Positions 18,158 through 26,860 of a DNA stretch of 64,000 bases are shown in pieces. The notes beneath the pieces are model-generated. The model did no database searches. It had not been told where the DNA came from and was given only the letters and a program-made list of their open reading frames with translations. Source of the DNA: Candidatus Brocadia pituitae. GTDB lineage: Bacteria; Planctomycetota; Brocadiia; Brocadiales; Brocadiaceae. Positions within the stretch are counted from its first letter, which is position 1, and every line of letters begins with the position of its first letter. The translations under genes and the position numbers were made by a program. The DNA lies in contig AP021856.1 of the NCBI GenBank assembly GCA_017347445.1, positions 3,790,613 to 3,854,612 of the forward strand. Reading direction: 5' to 3'.

Positions 18158-19024
18158 CGTCTCCTCCTCCAAAAATGTTTTTGGAGAAAGTTTAGACGAT
18201 CTTCTACAAAGTTCACGATGTTATGATATTTTTTAAGTTCACGATGTTATGATATAAACCCCCTACCCCTGTCCCATCCGCCTCTCCCAAGGGAAGTTCC
18301 TTCTCGTCTAGCGGAAAAGCTATTTCTGATGCCGTCTTTTGCACGGATCTCCATATTGTCATCTTGTCTACTGTCCACCCAAACATCGACACGATCTTCT
18401 TCGCTACCCGGTAGGTTGTTAACGACCCTACCAGCCCAAGCTTCCGGTACGTCTCTCGTGGTATTCGCTTCATCGGCTCTATCCCAAGAAGCTTACGCGT
18501 TATATACCTCTTATGGCCACACCTCTTGCACTGTACCTGCAACTGCTCCAGGCTCACCCACTGAAATACCGTCAGTATCTTCGTCTCCTTCCCATGCCTT
18601 GTCTTCCAAATAAACTCCTTGTCATTCCCACATTCCTCGCAGCAGAACGGCTTCCGGGAATGCACCATGACACTTTCACCAAAACCAACAAGCACCTTCT
18701 GAATAAAATCCCTCAATAGTTCTGGCAGTAACTTGCAAAATGCCTTTAGTATCCCCTCTAAACTGCCGTCCGTTAATTCAACTCTAAATTGACAACCAAA
18801 TTCTATTGTGATACTATCTGTGCATGGGGTTGCTCCCATATCGCCCTCCTTTTCTTTATGGTTTAGTTTTTCTCCAAAACTATTTCTACCATAATTGGAG
18901 GGCTTTTTCTTTAGCCAAGTCTCTCTTTTTCTACTCTACCAATGGTTTGATCACGTATTCCTTTTCAATGGTTGCCTGCTTACTAATTCTTATAAAGGAT
19001 TCCACAAGAACAATTTCATCAAAG

Positions 19025-19192
19025 TTATAGGTTGTCATATATGGCATCCTTTTCCAAGTAACCTTTCAGGAACTGTGACATCACAAAGTTATTACGCACT
19101 GTTTCCGCATCATCAAGCAAAATCATGATTCTTGCCTTTGAGTCAGGTTTCAGTTTATCCTTTAGATCTTTTGGAATTTGTCTACGCTTCAT
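19025..19192 (-). CDS. Small ORF overlapping the DUF1016 gene end
   Basis: 55 codons, starting MKRRQIPKDLKDKLKPDSKA and containing MILLDDAETVRNNFVMSQFL. The ATG overlaps the TGA of the DUF1016 gene (ATGA), so it would be translationally coupled. The composition is protein-like, but I do not recognise a family. A second short frame (36 codons, MTTYNFDEIVLVESF) overlaps its end, so both may be pieces of a decayed gene. The rest of 18850-19025 holds nothing I can support. Confidence 0.35.
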   Translation of the reverse strand: MKRRQIPKDLKDKLKPDSKARIMILLDDAETVRNNFVMSQFLKGYLEKDAIYDNL

Positions 19193-20256
19193 ATCTCCGC
19201 CTTCTTGCGCTCAAGATCGATGGAAAGATGAGACTCTAGTTCTTCGATCGACGGCAGGCATGTGTCGAGGGATTTGGGCAAAGACCGGACCAACTGGTAT
19301 TCAGCCACACCCATAGGTTTGTCAATGCCCGATAAAGCGTACTCTGCCACCATTTTCTTTTTGGTCTTGCAAAGCAAAAGGCCGATAGTCGGCTTATCAT
19401 CGGCATCTTTGACCCTGGCATCCACCGCCGATAGATAAAAATTCAGTTGTCCGGCATGCTCTGGTTTAAAGGCAACCGACTTAAGCTCCACCACCACATA
19501 ACACTTGAGCCGGGTGTGGTAAAACAACAGGTCAATAAAAAATTCATCGCCTTCAACTTCCAGACGGAATTGCCGTCCCACAAAGGCAAAACCTTGTCCC
19601 AGCTCCAACAGAAAGTGTGTAATGTGGCGAATAAGGGCATTTTCAATATCCAGTTCATGAGCTTCATTCCCTAATCCAAGAAAATCAAGGCGGTAAGGGT
19701 CCTTAAGCAGGGCTTGGGCACGATCAGCATAAGCAGGCTCAAGGCGTCTTTTAAAATTTGTAACTGCCGCACCCTGACGCAAGTGGAGTTGATGCTTGAT
19801 ATGTTGTTCAAGTGTTTCGCGCGACCAGGATTGATGAATTGCTTCCCGAGCGTAAAATTCGCGGATTGCAGGATCGGTGATTTTTGTAATCAGAATGACA
19901 ACATGAAACCATGGCAATTGGTCAGCAGACTGCTGACCAATTGTGCGATCAGGGCATTCCTGCGCAAAAAACCGCATATATTTAAGATTCGAAGCGGATA
20001 AACCTTTCATATCCGGAAATGCCTCCCGCAAATCCGCCGAGAGCCGATCGATCACCTTGGTGCCCCACCCCTGCCGGTTCTGACGGTCCAATATCTCACG
20101 GCCGATCTCATGGTACAGTTTGATCTGTTCAGCGTTTGCGGAAAGCAGGGCTTTCTGTCGAGCTCCGGCGATTCTCTTTTTCAGAGAAACAACCCATGCG
20201 GCATAATCTTTCGGCAAGACCACCGGTTTTTTGCGTATAGATTTTTTTTTGCTCAT
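19189..20256 (-). CDS. DUF1016 (YhcG-type) PD-(D/E)XK nuclease
   Basis: A 355-residue protein of the YhcG/DUF1016 family, found in defence and mobile regions. The N-terminal helical DUF1016_N domain occupies about 15-180 (LYHEIGREILDRQNRQGWG, LSASNLKYMRFF). The C-terminal nuclease fold has Asp242 (FFIDLLFY) and Glu257-x-Lys259 (VVVELKS). The motifs are intact and the length is normal, so it is probably active. The target is unknown. It contrasts with the broken paralogue at 23189-24060. Confidence 0.85.
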   Translation of the reverse strand: MSKKKSIRKKPVVLPKDYAAWVVSLKKRIAGARQKALLSANAEQIKLYHEIGREILDRQNRQGWGTKVIDRLSADLREAFPDMKGLSASNLKYMRFFAQECPDRTIGQQSADQLPWFHVVILITKITDPAIREFYAREAIHQSWSRETLEQHIKHQLHLRQGAAVTNFKRRLEPAYADRAQALLKDPYRLDFLGLGNEAHELDIENALIRHITHFLLELGQGFAFVGRQFRLEVEGDEFFIDLLFYHTRLKCYVVVELKSVAFKPEHAGQLNFYLSAVDARVKDADDKPTIGLLLCKTKKKMVAEYALSGIDKPMGVAEYQLVRSLPKSLDTCLPSIEELESHLSIDLERKKAEI

Positions 20257-20508
20257 ATCTTAAACCCCATCTGAGTTAATGCCTGTAACCCAGTGCTTTT
20301 CTGAGACGTAAAATGCAAAATGTTCAAAAAGGTATATAAACAGGTCTGCCAAACCTAACCCGACTTTCGCAATTCGCACCCAAAAATGATTATTTTTGGG
20401 CATGTATAGTTGGGAAACCCTTGATATTAAAGGGGTAAATTTTCAAAACGGCTTGTAGTGCCGACCTACCCTATTGACGCATTCGCGGGGAAGTGCGAAA
20501 ATGCTTGC

Positions 20509-22248
20509 ATGTTTCTCCGGGAAAAATCACGGACGAAGGATGGAAAAACACACCGGTATTGGAGCGTTGTAGAGAACCGCCGGGTCAGCGGAAGAAGAGT
20601 GGTGCAGCGGCAAGTTCTCTATTTGGGAGAACTCAATGATAACCAACGGGCAGGATGGATTCGGACGATAGAGGCGATTTCGGGAGAAAAGCCCAAGGCA
20701 AAACAACTGGCGCTATTTCCGGATGACCGGGAAGAATTGCCCATACTGGCCTGCGAAACCATCCGGGTGAGGTTGGACAGCATTGAATTGCGCCGTCCGC
20801 GTGAATGGGGTACGAGCTGGTTGGGATTGTATGTGTGGAATCTTTTGGAACTGGACACCTTTTGGAGAGGACGTTTGCCGTCAAGCCGTAAGGGGACAAG
20901 CTGGCTGAATATGCTGAAGGCGTTGGTCTGTTACCGATTGATCGATCCGGGAAGCGAATTTCGTTTTCACCGTGAGTGGTATGTGCGTAGTGCTCTGGGT
21001 GATCTGCTGGGAGAGGATTATGCGCTGGCACAAAAGGATAAGCCGTATCGTTGTTTGGATTTGTTGCTTGAGCATCGCGACGAGCTGTTTGGTTTTTTAA
21101 AAGGGCAATGGGGCAAGCTGTTTAGCGCGAAGTATGATGTGCTGCTGTATGATTTGACGAGTACGTATTTTGAAAGTGATCCGCCACCGACGGGATCTGG
21201 GGGTAAGAAACGTTTTGGATATAGCCGGGACAAACGTTCGGATTGCGTTCAAGTGGTAGTGGCATTGGTATTAACGCCGGAAGGATTTCCCGTGGCCTAC
21301 GAAGTATATCCCGGGAATACAAGAGATACCGCGACATTGGAGGAATTTCTGGATCGGATCGAAAAGCAGTATGGGAAATTTCGGCGTACCTGGCTTATGG
21401 ATCGCGGTATTCCAACGGAGGATCTGTTAGAAAAGATGCGTTCCCGAGGGATTGATTATTTGGTTGGCACCCCGAAGGGACATTTGACCCGTATTGAAAA
21501 ACCGTTGCTCGAACAGCCCTGGATGCAGGCGCGTGAAAGTGTCAACGTTAAAATTCTTCAGCAAGAATCGGAGTTTTATATTTATGTGGAAAGCCACGAC
21601 CGTGTAGCCAAGGAACGGTCCATGCGTCGCCGGAGACTCAAACGGCTGTGGGCAAGCCTGCACGAACTTCGTAATCGAAAGAAGATCACTCGTGACGATC
21701 TGCTGATGCATATCGGGGCATTAAAGAAAGAGGCCGGACGAGACTTTGGGCTGGTTCGCATCTCTATCCCAAATCCGCAAGAACCGGTGAATGAGAACAC
21801 TTTCCATTTCAGCTTGGATCGTGAACGCCTGCGGCGAACGTTGCGGCGTGAGGGACGCTATCTGCTTCGTTCAAATATACAGGCCACCTCGCCTGAAACC
21901 GTCTGGGAATCTTATCTGCTTTTAACGCGCATTGAGCAGGCATTTAAGGATTTGAAGGGATCGCTTTGCATCCGTCCCATCTGGCACCAATTGGAAAAGA
22001 GAATTGAAGCCCATATTTTTGTCTCCTTTTTGGCTTTTTGTCTCCACACGACGTTGCGAAATCTTGCGCGGGGACGAGCCGCAGGGCTGACATCCGAAGC
22101 GATTTTGGAAAAACTATCGACCATGCAAATGATTGATGTTCATTTACCAACCACGGATGGTCGTCACATTGTCATGAGCCGCTATACACAGCCAGAAAAG
22201 GATGTTTCACTCCTTTTGGCACAATTGGGATTGACGCTTCCTGAATAA
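20509..22248 (+). CDS. IS1634-family transposase
   Basis: A 579-residue DDE transposase of the IS4 superfamily, IS1634 type. It begins MFLREKSRTKDGKTHRYWSV, the family start; an upstream in-frame GTG adds 17 unlikely residues. Core motifs: LLYDLTSTYFES (first Asp region), FGYSRDKRSDCVQVVVAL, GNTRDTATLEEF, WLMDRGIPTEDLL and the late YLLLTRIEQAFKDLKG with the catalytic-Glu region. No disruption is visible, so the element may still be active. Confidence 0.9.
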   Translation: MFLREKSRTKDGKTHRYWSVVENRRVSGRRVVQRQVLYLGELNDNQRAGWIRTIEAISGEKPKAKQLALFPDDREELPILACETIRVRLDSIELRRPREWGTSWLGLYVWNLLELDTFWRGRLPSSRKGTSWLNMLKALVCYRLIDPGSEFRFHREWYVRSALGDLLGEDYALAQKDKPYRCLDLLLEHRDELFGFLKGQWGKLFSAKYDVLLYDLTSTYFESDPPPTGSGGKKRFGYSRDKRSDCVQVVVALVLTPEGFPVAYEVYPGNTRDTATLEEFLDRIEKQYGKFRRTWLMDRGIPTEDLLEKMRSRGIDYLVGTPKGHLTRIEKPLLEQPWMQARESVNVKILQQESEFYIYVESHDRVAKERSMRRRRLKRLWASLHELRNRKKITRDDLLMHIGALKKEAGRDFGLVRISIPNPQEPVNENTFHFSLDRERLRRTLRREGRYLLRSNIQATSPETVWESYLLLTRIEQAFKDLKGSLCIRPIWHQLEKRIEAHIFVSFLAFCLHTTLRNLARGRAAGLTSEAILEKLSTMQMIDVHLPTTDGRHIVMSRYTQPEKDVSLLLAQLGLTLPE

Positions 22249-22276
22249 CCACCACCCAAGGTTTATGCCTCAGGAC

Positions 22277-22303
22277 AGGTCGGCCTGTAGTGCCGACCTT
22301 TTT
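22277..22303 (+). terminator. Rho-independent terminator of the IS1634-like transposase
   Basis: Perfect 8-bp stem AGGTCGGC / GCCGACCT with a 7-base loop, followed by TTTTT, 28 bp after the transposase stop. The downstream arm with its loop (TGTAGTGCCGACCT) also occurs at 20454-20467 upstream of the transposase. Confidence 0.8.
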
Positions 22304-22505
22304 ACATGATCCCTTGAATTTACTGGCTTAGCGGCTTGCCTACCCCTCGAATTGCGAAGGTCGGGCTAAACCACTACGCCAGTTCCATGCCCTACCCTGC
22401 TCCTTATGCCCACAGAAGCGATCATTTCTGATTGGGCGATTTCAAGCTTCTCTAATCCACTTTTCTTATCGGTCTGGTATCGTCCCAGAAAAAAATCATG
22501 TTGAT

Positions 22506-22859
22506 TTACTTATAGTCATGGAGCCAGATCATAGTATTCTTGATAGAATCCTTGGTATTAGAAGATAAAAATCTTAGTGTTCTTCTCAAAATCTCTCGAA
22601 AAGGCACCTGTTCAGAAACAATGATACCAGAGTGTTTCTCTCCTTTTTCTGCATAGGCTTTTGACAATATAGCATAATCTCGAATATTATGAGTTAATAT
22701 TGCCATGTTGTGTCTTACGGCATATGCAAGTTGCTCATGATCACTTTTGCCAGTTCTTCCAACTTCAAGAACATGAGATACCGTATAGCCTCTATTGCGT
22801 AATACTTCTGCCAACAATATTCTCACATCCTCATCAAGATATAATGTTATATCAGACAT
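22506..22859 (-). CDS. DUF5615 PIN-like protein (probable toxin)
   Basis: A 117-residue protein of the DUF5615 family, a PIN-like fold usually paired with DUF433. The N-terminal acidic motif LYLDEDVRILLAEVLRNRGY and the central TGKSDHEQLAYAVRHNMAIL match the family, with the usual acidic residues. It is predicted to be an RNase toxin. Its start lies 6 bp from the stop of the DUF433 gene, so the two form an operon. A truncated paralogue is at 15774-15893. Confidence 0.75.
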   Translation of the reverse strand: MSDITLYLDEDVRILLAEVLRNRGYTVSHVLEVGRTGKSDHEQLAYAVRHNMAILTHNIRDYAILSKAYAEKGEKHSGIIVSEQVPFREILRRTLRFLSSNTKDSIKNTMIWLHDYK

Positions 22860-22865
22860 TTGATG

Positions 22866-23138
22866 TTATTTGCCCCTTAAATCAGACTCTTTAATAGATA
22901 GTTCTTTATCGATTTCCTTCTTGTTTTCATAATAATAGGAAAGCGCATCGTAGATTTGTTGGAGTGTAAGGTGTGGAAACTCTTTGGTGAGTTCTTCGGG
23001 CGTCATACCTTGTTTCAGTATATAAAAAACAACAGAACGTACAGGAAATTTGGTACCAATGATTATGGGGCTTCCACCACAATGAGTTTTGCGAGAAACA
23101 ATGTAGGGATGTTTTTTTGTTTTTTGTGCTAGAGGCAT
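22866..23138 (-). CDS. DUF433 protein (probable antitoxin)
   Basis: A 90-residue DUF433 (VapB-type) protein: GGSPIIIGTKFPVRSVVFYI followed by TPEELTKEFPHLTLQQIYDA, the winged-helix-like DNA-binding core. It lies directly upstream of the DUF5615 gene and probably neutralises it and represses the pair. Confidence 0.8.
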   Translation of the reverse strand: MPLAQKTKKHPYIVSRKTHCGGSPIIIGTKFPVRSVVFYILKQGMTPEELTKEFPHLTLQQIYDALSYYYENKKEIDKELSIKESDLRGK

Positions 23139-23188
23139 AATGATTTTCCTTCCATAATTGAACGTGAAATATTTTACACAATCACCAT

Positions 23189-24060
23189 CTAATTATTAAA
23201 CATATTTACAAGATAAAATGGATTCTCATCTTTCATCTTTACCTGTTCATCCAAAAGATGCAGATAAAAATCCATCTTCCCCGCGTATTCTGGTTTAAAC
23301 CGGCCAGTTTTAAGCTCAAGACCCACAAGACATTTAAGTTTTTGGTTATAAAACAAGAGATCAATAAAATATTCATTATTACCCAATGTCAGGCGGTACT
23401 GATTGCTGATAAACGAAAATCCAAACCCAAGGTCTAAGATGAATTGCTTTAGTTTCTCCACAAGCCTCTCTTCCAGTTCTCGTTCCAAAACAGTTTTGTG
23501 ATGCCGAGAAAACCCAAGCAGTAAGCGCTCTTTATGGTTTCGTCTGCCTGCTCAGCAAGATGCACGGGCAGGGTTTTCGGAAAATTGTGTATTTTATGTT
23601 TCAGGCTAAGTGGGTAAGCACCGGCTTTTATCTGGTTGAGAAGTACATTCCTTGACCAACCAAAATCACGAGACGATCTGATATAATATTCCCGTTCTTT
23701 ATCATTGGTCAATTTCTCCATAATCAATAGATTGTGTTCCCAGGGTATTTCTGCAACAAGCCGTTGCAGAAATGGCTTATCTTTGTATTTCTCGTAAAAT
23801 CTGCGCATATTCCAGAGGTTTCTTCCTGAAAAACCAAATGATTCCGGAAATGCCTCTCTCAGATCACGGGCAAGAGCTTCAACAATATTGTCGCCCCACG
23901 TATATTTTTTCTGCCTCTCTACAATTGCTTTGCCGATATCCCAGTATAATTTTATCAGCTTCTTATTAACCGACCGAACGGTCTGTATCCGCGCCGTAAC
24001 GATACGCGTTTTGATCTCGTTCAAGAAATTGAGATACTCTTTGCTTATAACGGGTTTCAT
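23189..24060 (-). pseudogene. Second DUF1016 nuclease gene, frameshifted and truncated
   Basis: The N-terminal part (23449-24060, MKPVISKEYLNFLNEIKTRI) and the nuclease part (23189-23488, NNEYFIDLLFYNQKLKCLVG and LELK) belong to one DUF1016 protein. The reading frame changes at a run of four T (23494-23497); one extra base there would give GITK-TVLERELEERLV. The C-terminus ends early after DEQVKMKDENP and lacks about 60 residues seen in the 19189-20256 paralogue. Because of that truncation it is likely dead even if the frameshift is a sequencing error. Confidence 0.75.
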
Positions 24061-24272
24061 TCTAATCCCCCAATCTTTTCAGCTTTAATCTTTTGAGTAA
24101 CGACTCTGCGGAATTCTCGCTGGATATTAAATAATTGTGCTCTTTGCGGTGCAGCTCAGTCAGCTTGCCTCAAAAGCCTCAAGACTTCCAATGCTTCGAT
24201 TTCTTTATCAAGTTTGGCAACATTTTTTGCAAAAGAGTCGCTGAGGCTATTTATTGCTTTAGCATATAGTAA
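24057..24272 (-). pseudogene. HsdS C-terminal remnant
   Basis: The frame NVAKLDKEIEALEVLRLLRQ matches the C-terminal coiled-coil helix of the HsdS part at 34091-36910 (EIVAKLDREMEALEGVRLLR). A TGA at 24156-24158 interrupts it, and the frame then runs on to a TGA overlapping the DUF1016 ATG (ATGA). It marks an earlier type I restriction locus at this place. Confidence 0.55.
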
Positions 24273-24293
24273 AAAAATCGGCTAAAAAATACC

Positions 24294-24321
24294 TTGACAA
24301 AAATGTCAGCATGGCTATAAA
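24294..24321 (+). promoter_or_regulatory. Consensus-like promoter ahead of a short structured transcript
   Basis: TTGACA at 24294-24299 and TATAAA at 24316-24321 with a 16-bp spacer. It points at the hairpin and terminator at 24341-24398, not at any plus-strand gene. Confidence 0.5.
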
Positions 24322-24327
24322 CTATGA

Positions 24328-24398
24328 TTAATAGTTAGGGGATCGGGGTGTCACCCGGTCGGTAAAGGGCCTCCAGAAATGGGGGCTTTTTACTTTTT
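24328..24398 (+). ncRNA. Candidate small RNA with terminator
   Basis: About 70 nt from the predicted start near 24328. The first hairpin is GATCGGGGTGTCACCCGGTC (24341-24360). The second is an 11-bp stem with some G-U pairs, AAAGGGCCTCC / GGGGGCTTTTT (24364-24391), followed by a T-rich tail, a typical intrinsic terminator. No ORF is inside. It runs into the 3' end of the convergent DUF3800 gene, so it could act as an antisense or shared terminator. I do not recognise an RNA family. Confidence 0.4.
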
Positions 24399-25138
24399 AT
24401 GGAAACCTTTTTAAACCCCATCCTTCATATTCCCCTTTTTCATTGCAATAAATCTTTTCCTTTATGACCTGAAATGGAATATACGGCACATTAGGGTTAA
24501 TTATGTATCTTGCCAACGGGTAGGCACACAAATCTGCTATTTGCAACCCAATGATATTCTCTTGCTTCGAGTAAAATCCGAACTTTAAAATCTTTCGTTT
24601 CAGCCTGTCAGAAGAAACATAATATGTCCCTCTATCCATGATTGAATTGAAATGGGCGAGTAACATATGGTCCTCTTTCCTGCCTCGTTCCTCTACCAAT
24701 ACCTCAATGGTTGAGTTTTTGTCCATTTTATCAATGGCAGAATATCAATCTTTCGAGGATGAACGAAAGTGAGAGGGCATAGGGATCTTTTGCCCCTTTT
24801 CCGTATCTCTTCATATGCTCCTCTTTGTCAACAGATGAGCCTATGATTAGGTATTCTCCTTCCTTAAAGATCGAATTAATGTCATCATAAAAACTGGCCT
24901 TCAATTTCAGATCAAACAATACCTGAAAAGCTCCTTCGCATTTTCTTATATTCCTTGAATGAAGGATGACGCTATTTGTCTTGAAATACCTCTGCTTGAA
25001 AGCATTAACTTTCCCTTCCATATCCTTTAGATAATTTTCCCTTATCAGGCATCCGCATAACAAAAATAGAGGGAAGTTTTTATCCACATAGTTCAAGCCA
25101 TGATCACCTGTTTCATCAAGAAAAAAGTAATACCTCAT
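24397..25138 (-). pseudogene. DUF3800 protein gene with a one-base frameshift
   Basis: The DUF3800 family has a metal-nuclease-like DExG motif; here FFLDETGDHGLNYVD at the N-terminus (start 25138) and IIGLQIADLCAYPLARYI in the C-terminal part. The frame breaks at about 24736-24740: dropping one base of the CC would join LERLIFC with IDKMDKNSTIEVLVEERG. Total length would be about 246 residues, normal for the family, so either a recent mutation or an assembly error is possible. Confidence 0.7.
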
Positions 25139-25141
25139 ATC

Positions 25142-25265
25142 CTAAACCACATCCTCCCCCCTGATAACTGCCTCTGTACTTACAATAAGGTCTTTAAGCA
25201 GGTCTCTATGTTCTTGTTATACGCCGCATCATCTCCCTTTGCCATTGCTTCTATCGCCTTAAAAA
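25142..25265 (-). pseudogene. Truncated C-terminus of an unknown gene upstream of DUF3800
   Basis: Coding-like peptide FKAIEAMAKGDDAAYN, then after a one-base shift EHRDLLKDLIVSTEAVIRGE, ending 3 bp before the DUF3800 ATG. IS copy 2 cuts off its beginning. I do not recognise the family. Confidence 0.3.
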
Positions 25266-25272
25266 CCTTATG

Positions 25273-26858
25273 GGGTTTATATCATAACATCGTGAACTTT
25301 GTAGAAGATCGTCTAAACTTTCTCCAAAAACATTTTTGGAGGAGGAGACGATGGAGAATCATAGAGAATATGAGAAACGGCACCAAGCGATTCAGTTGTA
25401 TAAAAAGGGGCACGGATTCAATAAGATACTTCAGTTGGTACAAAGGAGTCGTGGATGGCTGCATAAATGGCTTAGAAGATACAAAGAATACGGGAATAAA
25501 GGTCTCAAAGATCGCAGTCGTGCACCGAGACGAATTTGGAGAAAAATATCTGGGCGATTGATAAAGAAAATACTTTCTCTTCGGGAAGAACTGGAGACTC
25601 ACAAGACACGCCGTTCTGCTTTTTCTGGGATAGGAGCGGAAGTTATCCACTGGGAACTCGAACAGAAGAAGATACGGGATATTCCATCGATACCTACTAT
25701 TGCACGAATACTTTCTCGATATGGGAAAACAGGCAATAAACAAGGACGTAAGGAAAAGGGGAAAAAACACCCCTACCCTTACTTTAAAGCTGAAAAGATG
25801 GGAGAACTCCACCAGACTGATCTTGTGGGGCCAAGATATCTCAGGGGTACTGACAAGGTTATCCGGTTTTATACGTTTCATACGGTTGATGTTGCAGGAC
25901 GTACTGTCTGGGCGAGTCAGTTTACCGACAAACAGTCGATTTCTCTGTGCAAACATCTGCTTGAGGCATGGAGAAACCTTGGAATCCCAGAGGCATCGCA
26001 GATGGACAATGAAATGGCTGCCACGGGAGGTGGGAGATATCCGTACAGTATTTCTCAGGTTATTCGCCTTCATCTGCTTTTGGGTATTCACGTGGTATTT
26101 ATTCCACAAGGCGAGCCGGGAAGAAATGCCACGGTTGAGAGTTTTAACGATCTTTGGCAGGAAAGGGTACTGAGAAGACATAGGTGTCTCTCCCTTGCAC
26201 GATTGAAGAAAGTCAATGAGCGGTTTCTGAGGTACTATCAGTATAAAAAACCGCACCGAGGACTTACTCAAAAAGACCATGGTACGCGGTTTCCTGGAGT
26301 ACTGAGAGACTCTTTGTGGGAGTCTCTGAAACAGATACCCATAGGGTTCAATCTCGAACCTTACCTGGATGCACGGGGTTGTTTGGATATTCCCGTTGCA
26401 AAAGGGAATATCTCCTTTATAAGGAAGGTAGGCACGCATGGTAAAGTTGAAATTAACGGTAATCAATACTTTATCAGGAAGAAGCTTGAAGGGCAGTACC
26501 TTGTTGCAACCATTTTTACGCAACACAAGAAACTGGTGGTAAAACACGAGGGTAAGACGATCAAGACTTTTTCTTTTCCCATAAAGGGTCATATAATCGA
26601 TTCCTTACGGAAAGACAAAAAGAAACGACAAACCTTATAAAACCTATTTCTCAGGGGACACAACAGATTATTGTAGAGAGAGTACGAGTTTGTTTTCGTT
26701 ACACATTGTTTAATTTTTTTGGCGGGCAGGCATGGTTAACTCCAGTCGTCCTACGGACTCCTTCCGTTAACCATGCCTGCCCTTTATCTGATTATGTTCA
26801 CGATGTTATGATATTTCTGAGCATTAAAAATCAGTTCACGATGTTATGATAGCAACCA
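25273..26858 (+). mobile_element. IS481-like element, copy 2 (1586 bp)
   Basis: Opposite orientation to copies 1 and 3. The direct repeat CCTTATG flanks it (25266-25272 and 26859-26865). The end at 25273 carries only one copy of the 18-bp terminal sequence, while copies 1 and 3 carry two, which explains the exact 26-bp length difference. It lies within HsdS-derived remnant sequence. Confidence 0.9.
25351..26640 (+). CDS. IS481-like DDE transposase, copy 2
   Basis: Identical in protein sequence to copies 1 and 3 (429 residues, D157-D219-E263). ATG 25351 follows GGAGGAGGAGACG. The frame is intact. The complementary strand also carries a 436-codon open frame in each copy, which I treat as a shadow. 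Confidence 0.9.
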   Translation: MENHREYEKRHQAIQLYKKGHGFNKILQLVQRSRGWLHKWLRRYKEYGNKGLKDRSRAPRRIWRKISGRLIKKILSLREELETHKTRRSAFSGIGAEVIHWELEQKKIRDIPSIPTIARILSRYGKTGNKQGRKEKGKKHPYPYFKAEKMGELHQTDLVGPRYLRGTDKVIRFYTFHTVDVAGRTVWASQFTDKQSISLCKHLLEAWRNLGIPEASQMDNEMAATGGGRYPYSISQVIRLHLLLGIHVVFIPQGEPGRNATVESFNDLWQERVLRRHRCLSLARLKKVNERFLRYYQYKKPHRGLTQKDHGTRFPGVLRDSLWESLKQIPIGFNLEPYLDARGCLDIPVAKGNISFIRKVGTHGKVEINGNQYFIRKKLEGQYLVATIFTQHKKLVVKHEGKTIKTFSFPIKGHIIDSLRKDKKKRQTL

Positions 26859-26860
26859 CC

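Larger units (their letters stand above)
16650..18261 (-). mobile_element. IS481-like element, copy 1 (1612 bp)
   Basis: Complete element flanked by the 6-bp direct repeat CCTACC (16644-16649 and 18262-18267). The ends read TGGTTGC and AAACCC. The 18-bp sequence TATCATAACATCGTGAAC occurs twice at the left end (16657 and 16695) and, inverted, twice at the right end (18211 and 18237). It is inserted in the transposase gene of the older element. It matches copies 2 and 3 except for one silent transposase base and a 26-bp end duplication that copy 2 lacks. Confidence 0.9.
15989..18839 (-). pseudogene. Disrupted DDE transposase of the older element
   Basis: The N-terminal part (18262-18839) has CxxC pairs (CCEECGND, CKRCGHKRY) like a zinc ribbon and ends ...GEADGTGVG. 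The C-terminal part (15989-16649) continues IKGIAKRGKELKV and contains LLITDGDTS. The fold resembles ISKra4/ISLre2-type transposases, but I cannot assign the family. Removing IS copy 1 plus one copy of the 6-bp duplication joins the parts in frame (TGVG-IKGIAK). An in-frame TAG at 16592-16594 (FVQ-stop-RRGGG) is a second lesion. Confidence 0.7.
15960..18850 (-). mobile_element. Older insertion sequence, broken by IS481-like copy 1
   Basis: The outer element carries a transposase on the minus strand (15989-18839) that is interrupted by the 16650-18261 element. The left end lies between the DUF433 remnant (about 15941) and 15989; the right end is somewhere beyond 18839. I found no convincing terminal inverted repeats, so both borders are approximate. 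Confidence 0.55.
20359..22365 (+). mobile_element. IS1634-like insertion sequence (2007 bp)
   Basis: The terminal inverted repeats CCCGACTTTCGCAATTCG (20359-20376) and the complement of CGAATTGCGAAGGTCGGG (22348-22365) match at 17 of 18 positions. The 4-bp direct repeat CTAA flanks the element (20355-20358, 22366-22369). The paralogous empty site at 27031-27034 shows a single CTAA, confirming the target duplication. A perfect hairpin, CCCAAAAAT..ATTTTTGGG (20379-20400), lies just inside the left end. Confidence 0.9.
20275..22456. repeat. Dispersed repeat copy A, split by the IS1634-like element
   Basis: The segments 20275-20358 and 22366-22456 together match 26953-27116 over their whole length with substitutions and small indels, for example CACTACGCCAGTTCCATGCC in both. 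The element at 20359-22365 interrupts copy A precisely. Stop codons and indels make it unlikely to be coding now. It lies upstream of the intact DUF1016 gene. Confidence 0.6.

Noticed and set aside
16916-18226. 436-codon open frame antisense to each IS481-like transposase (also at 25282-26592 and 32553-33863)
   Set aside because: It is an exact complement shadow of the transposase, has no ribosome site or protein motif, and recurs only because the element is repeated.
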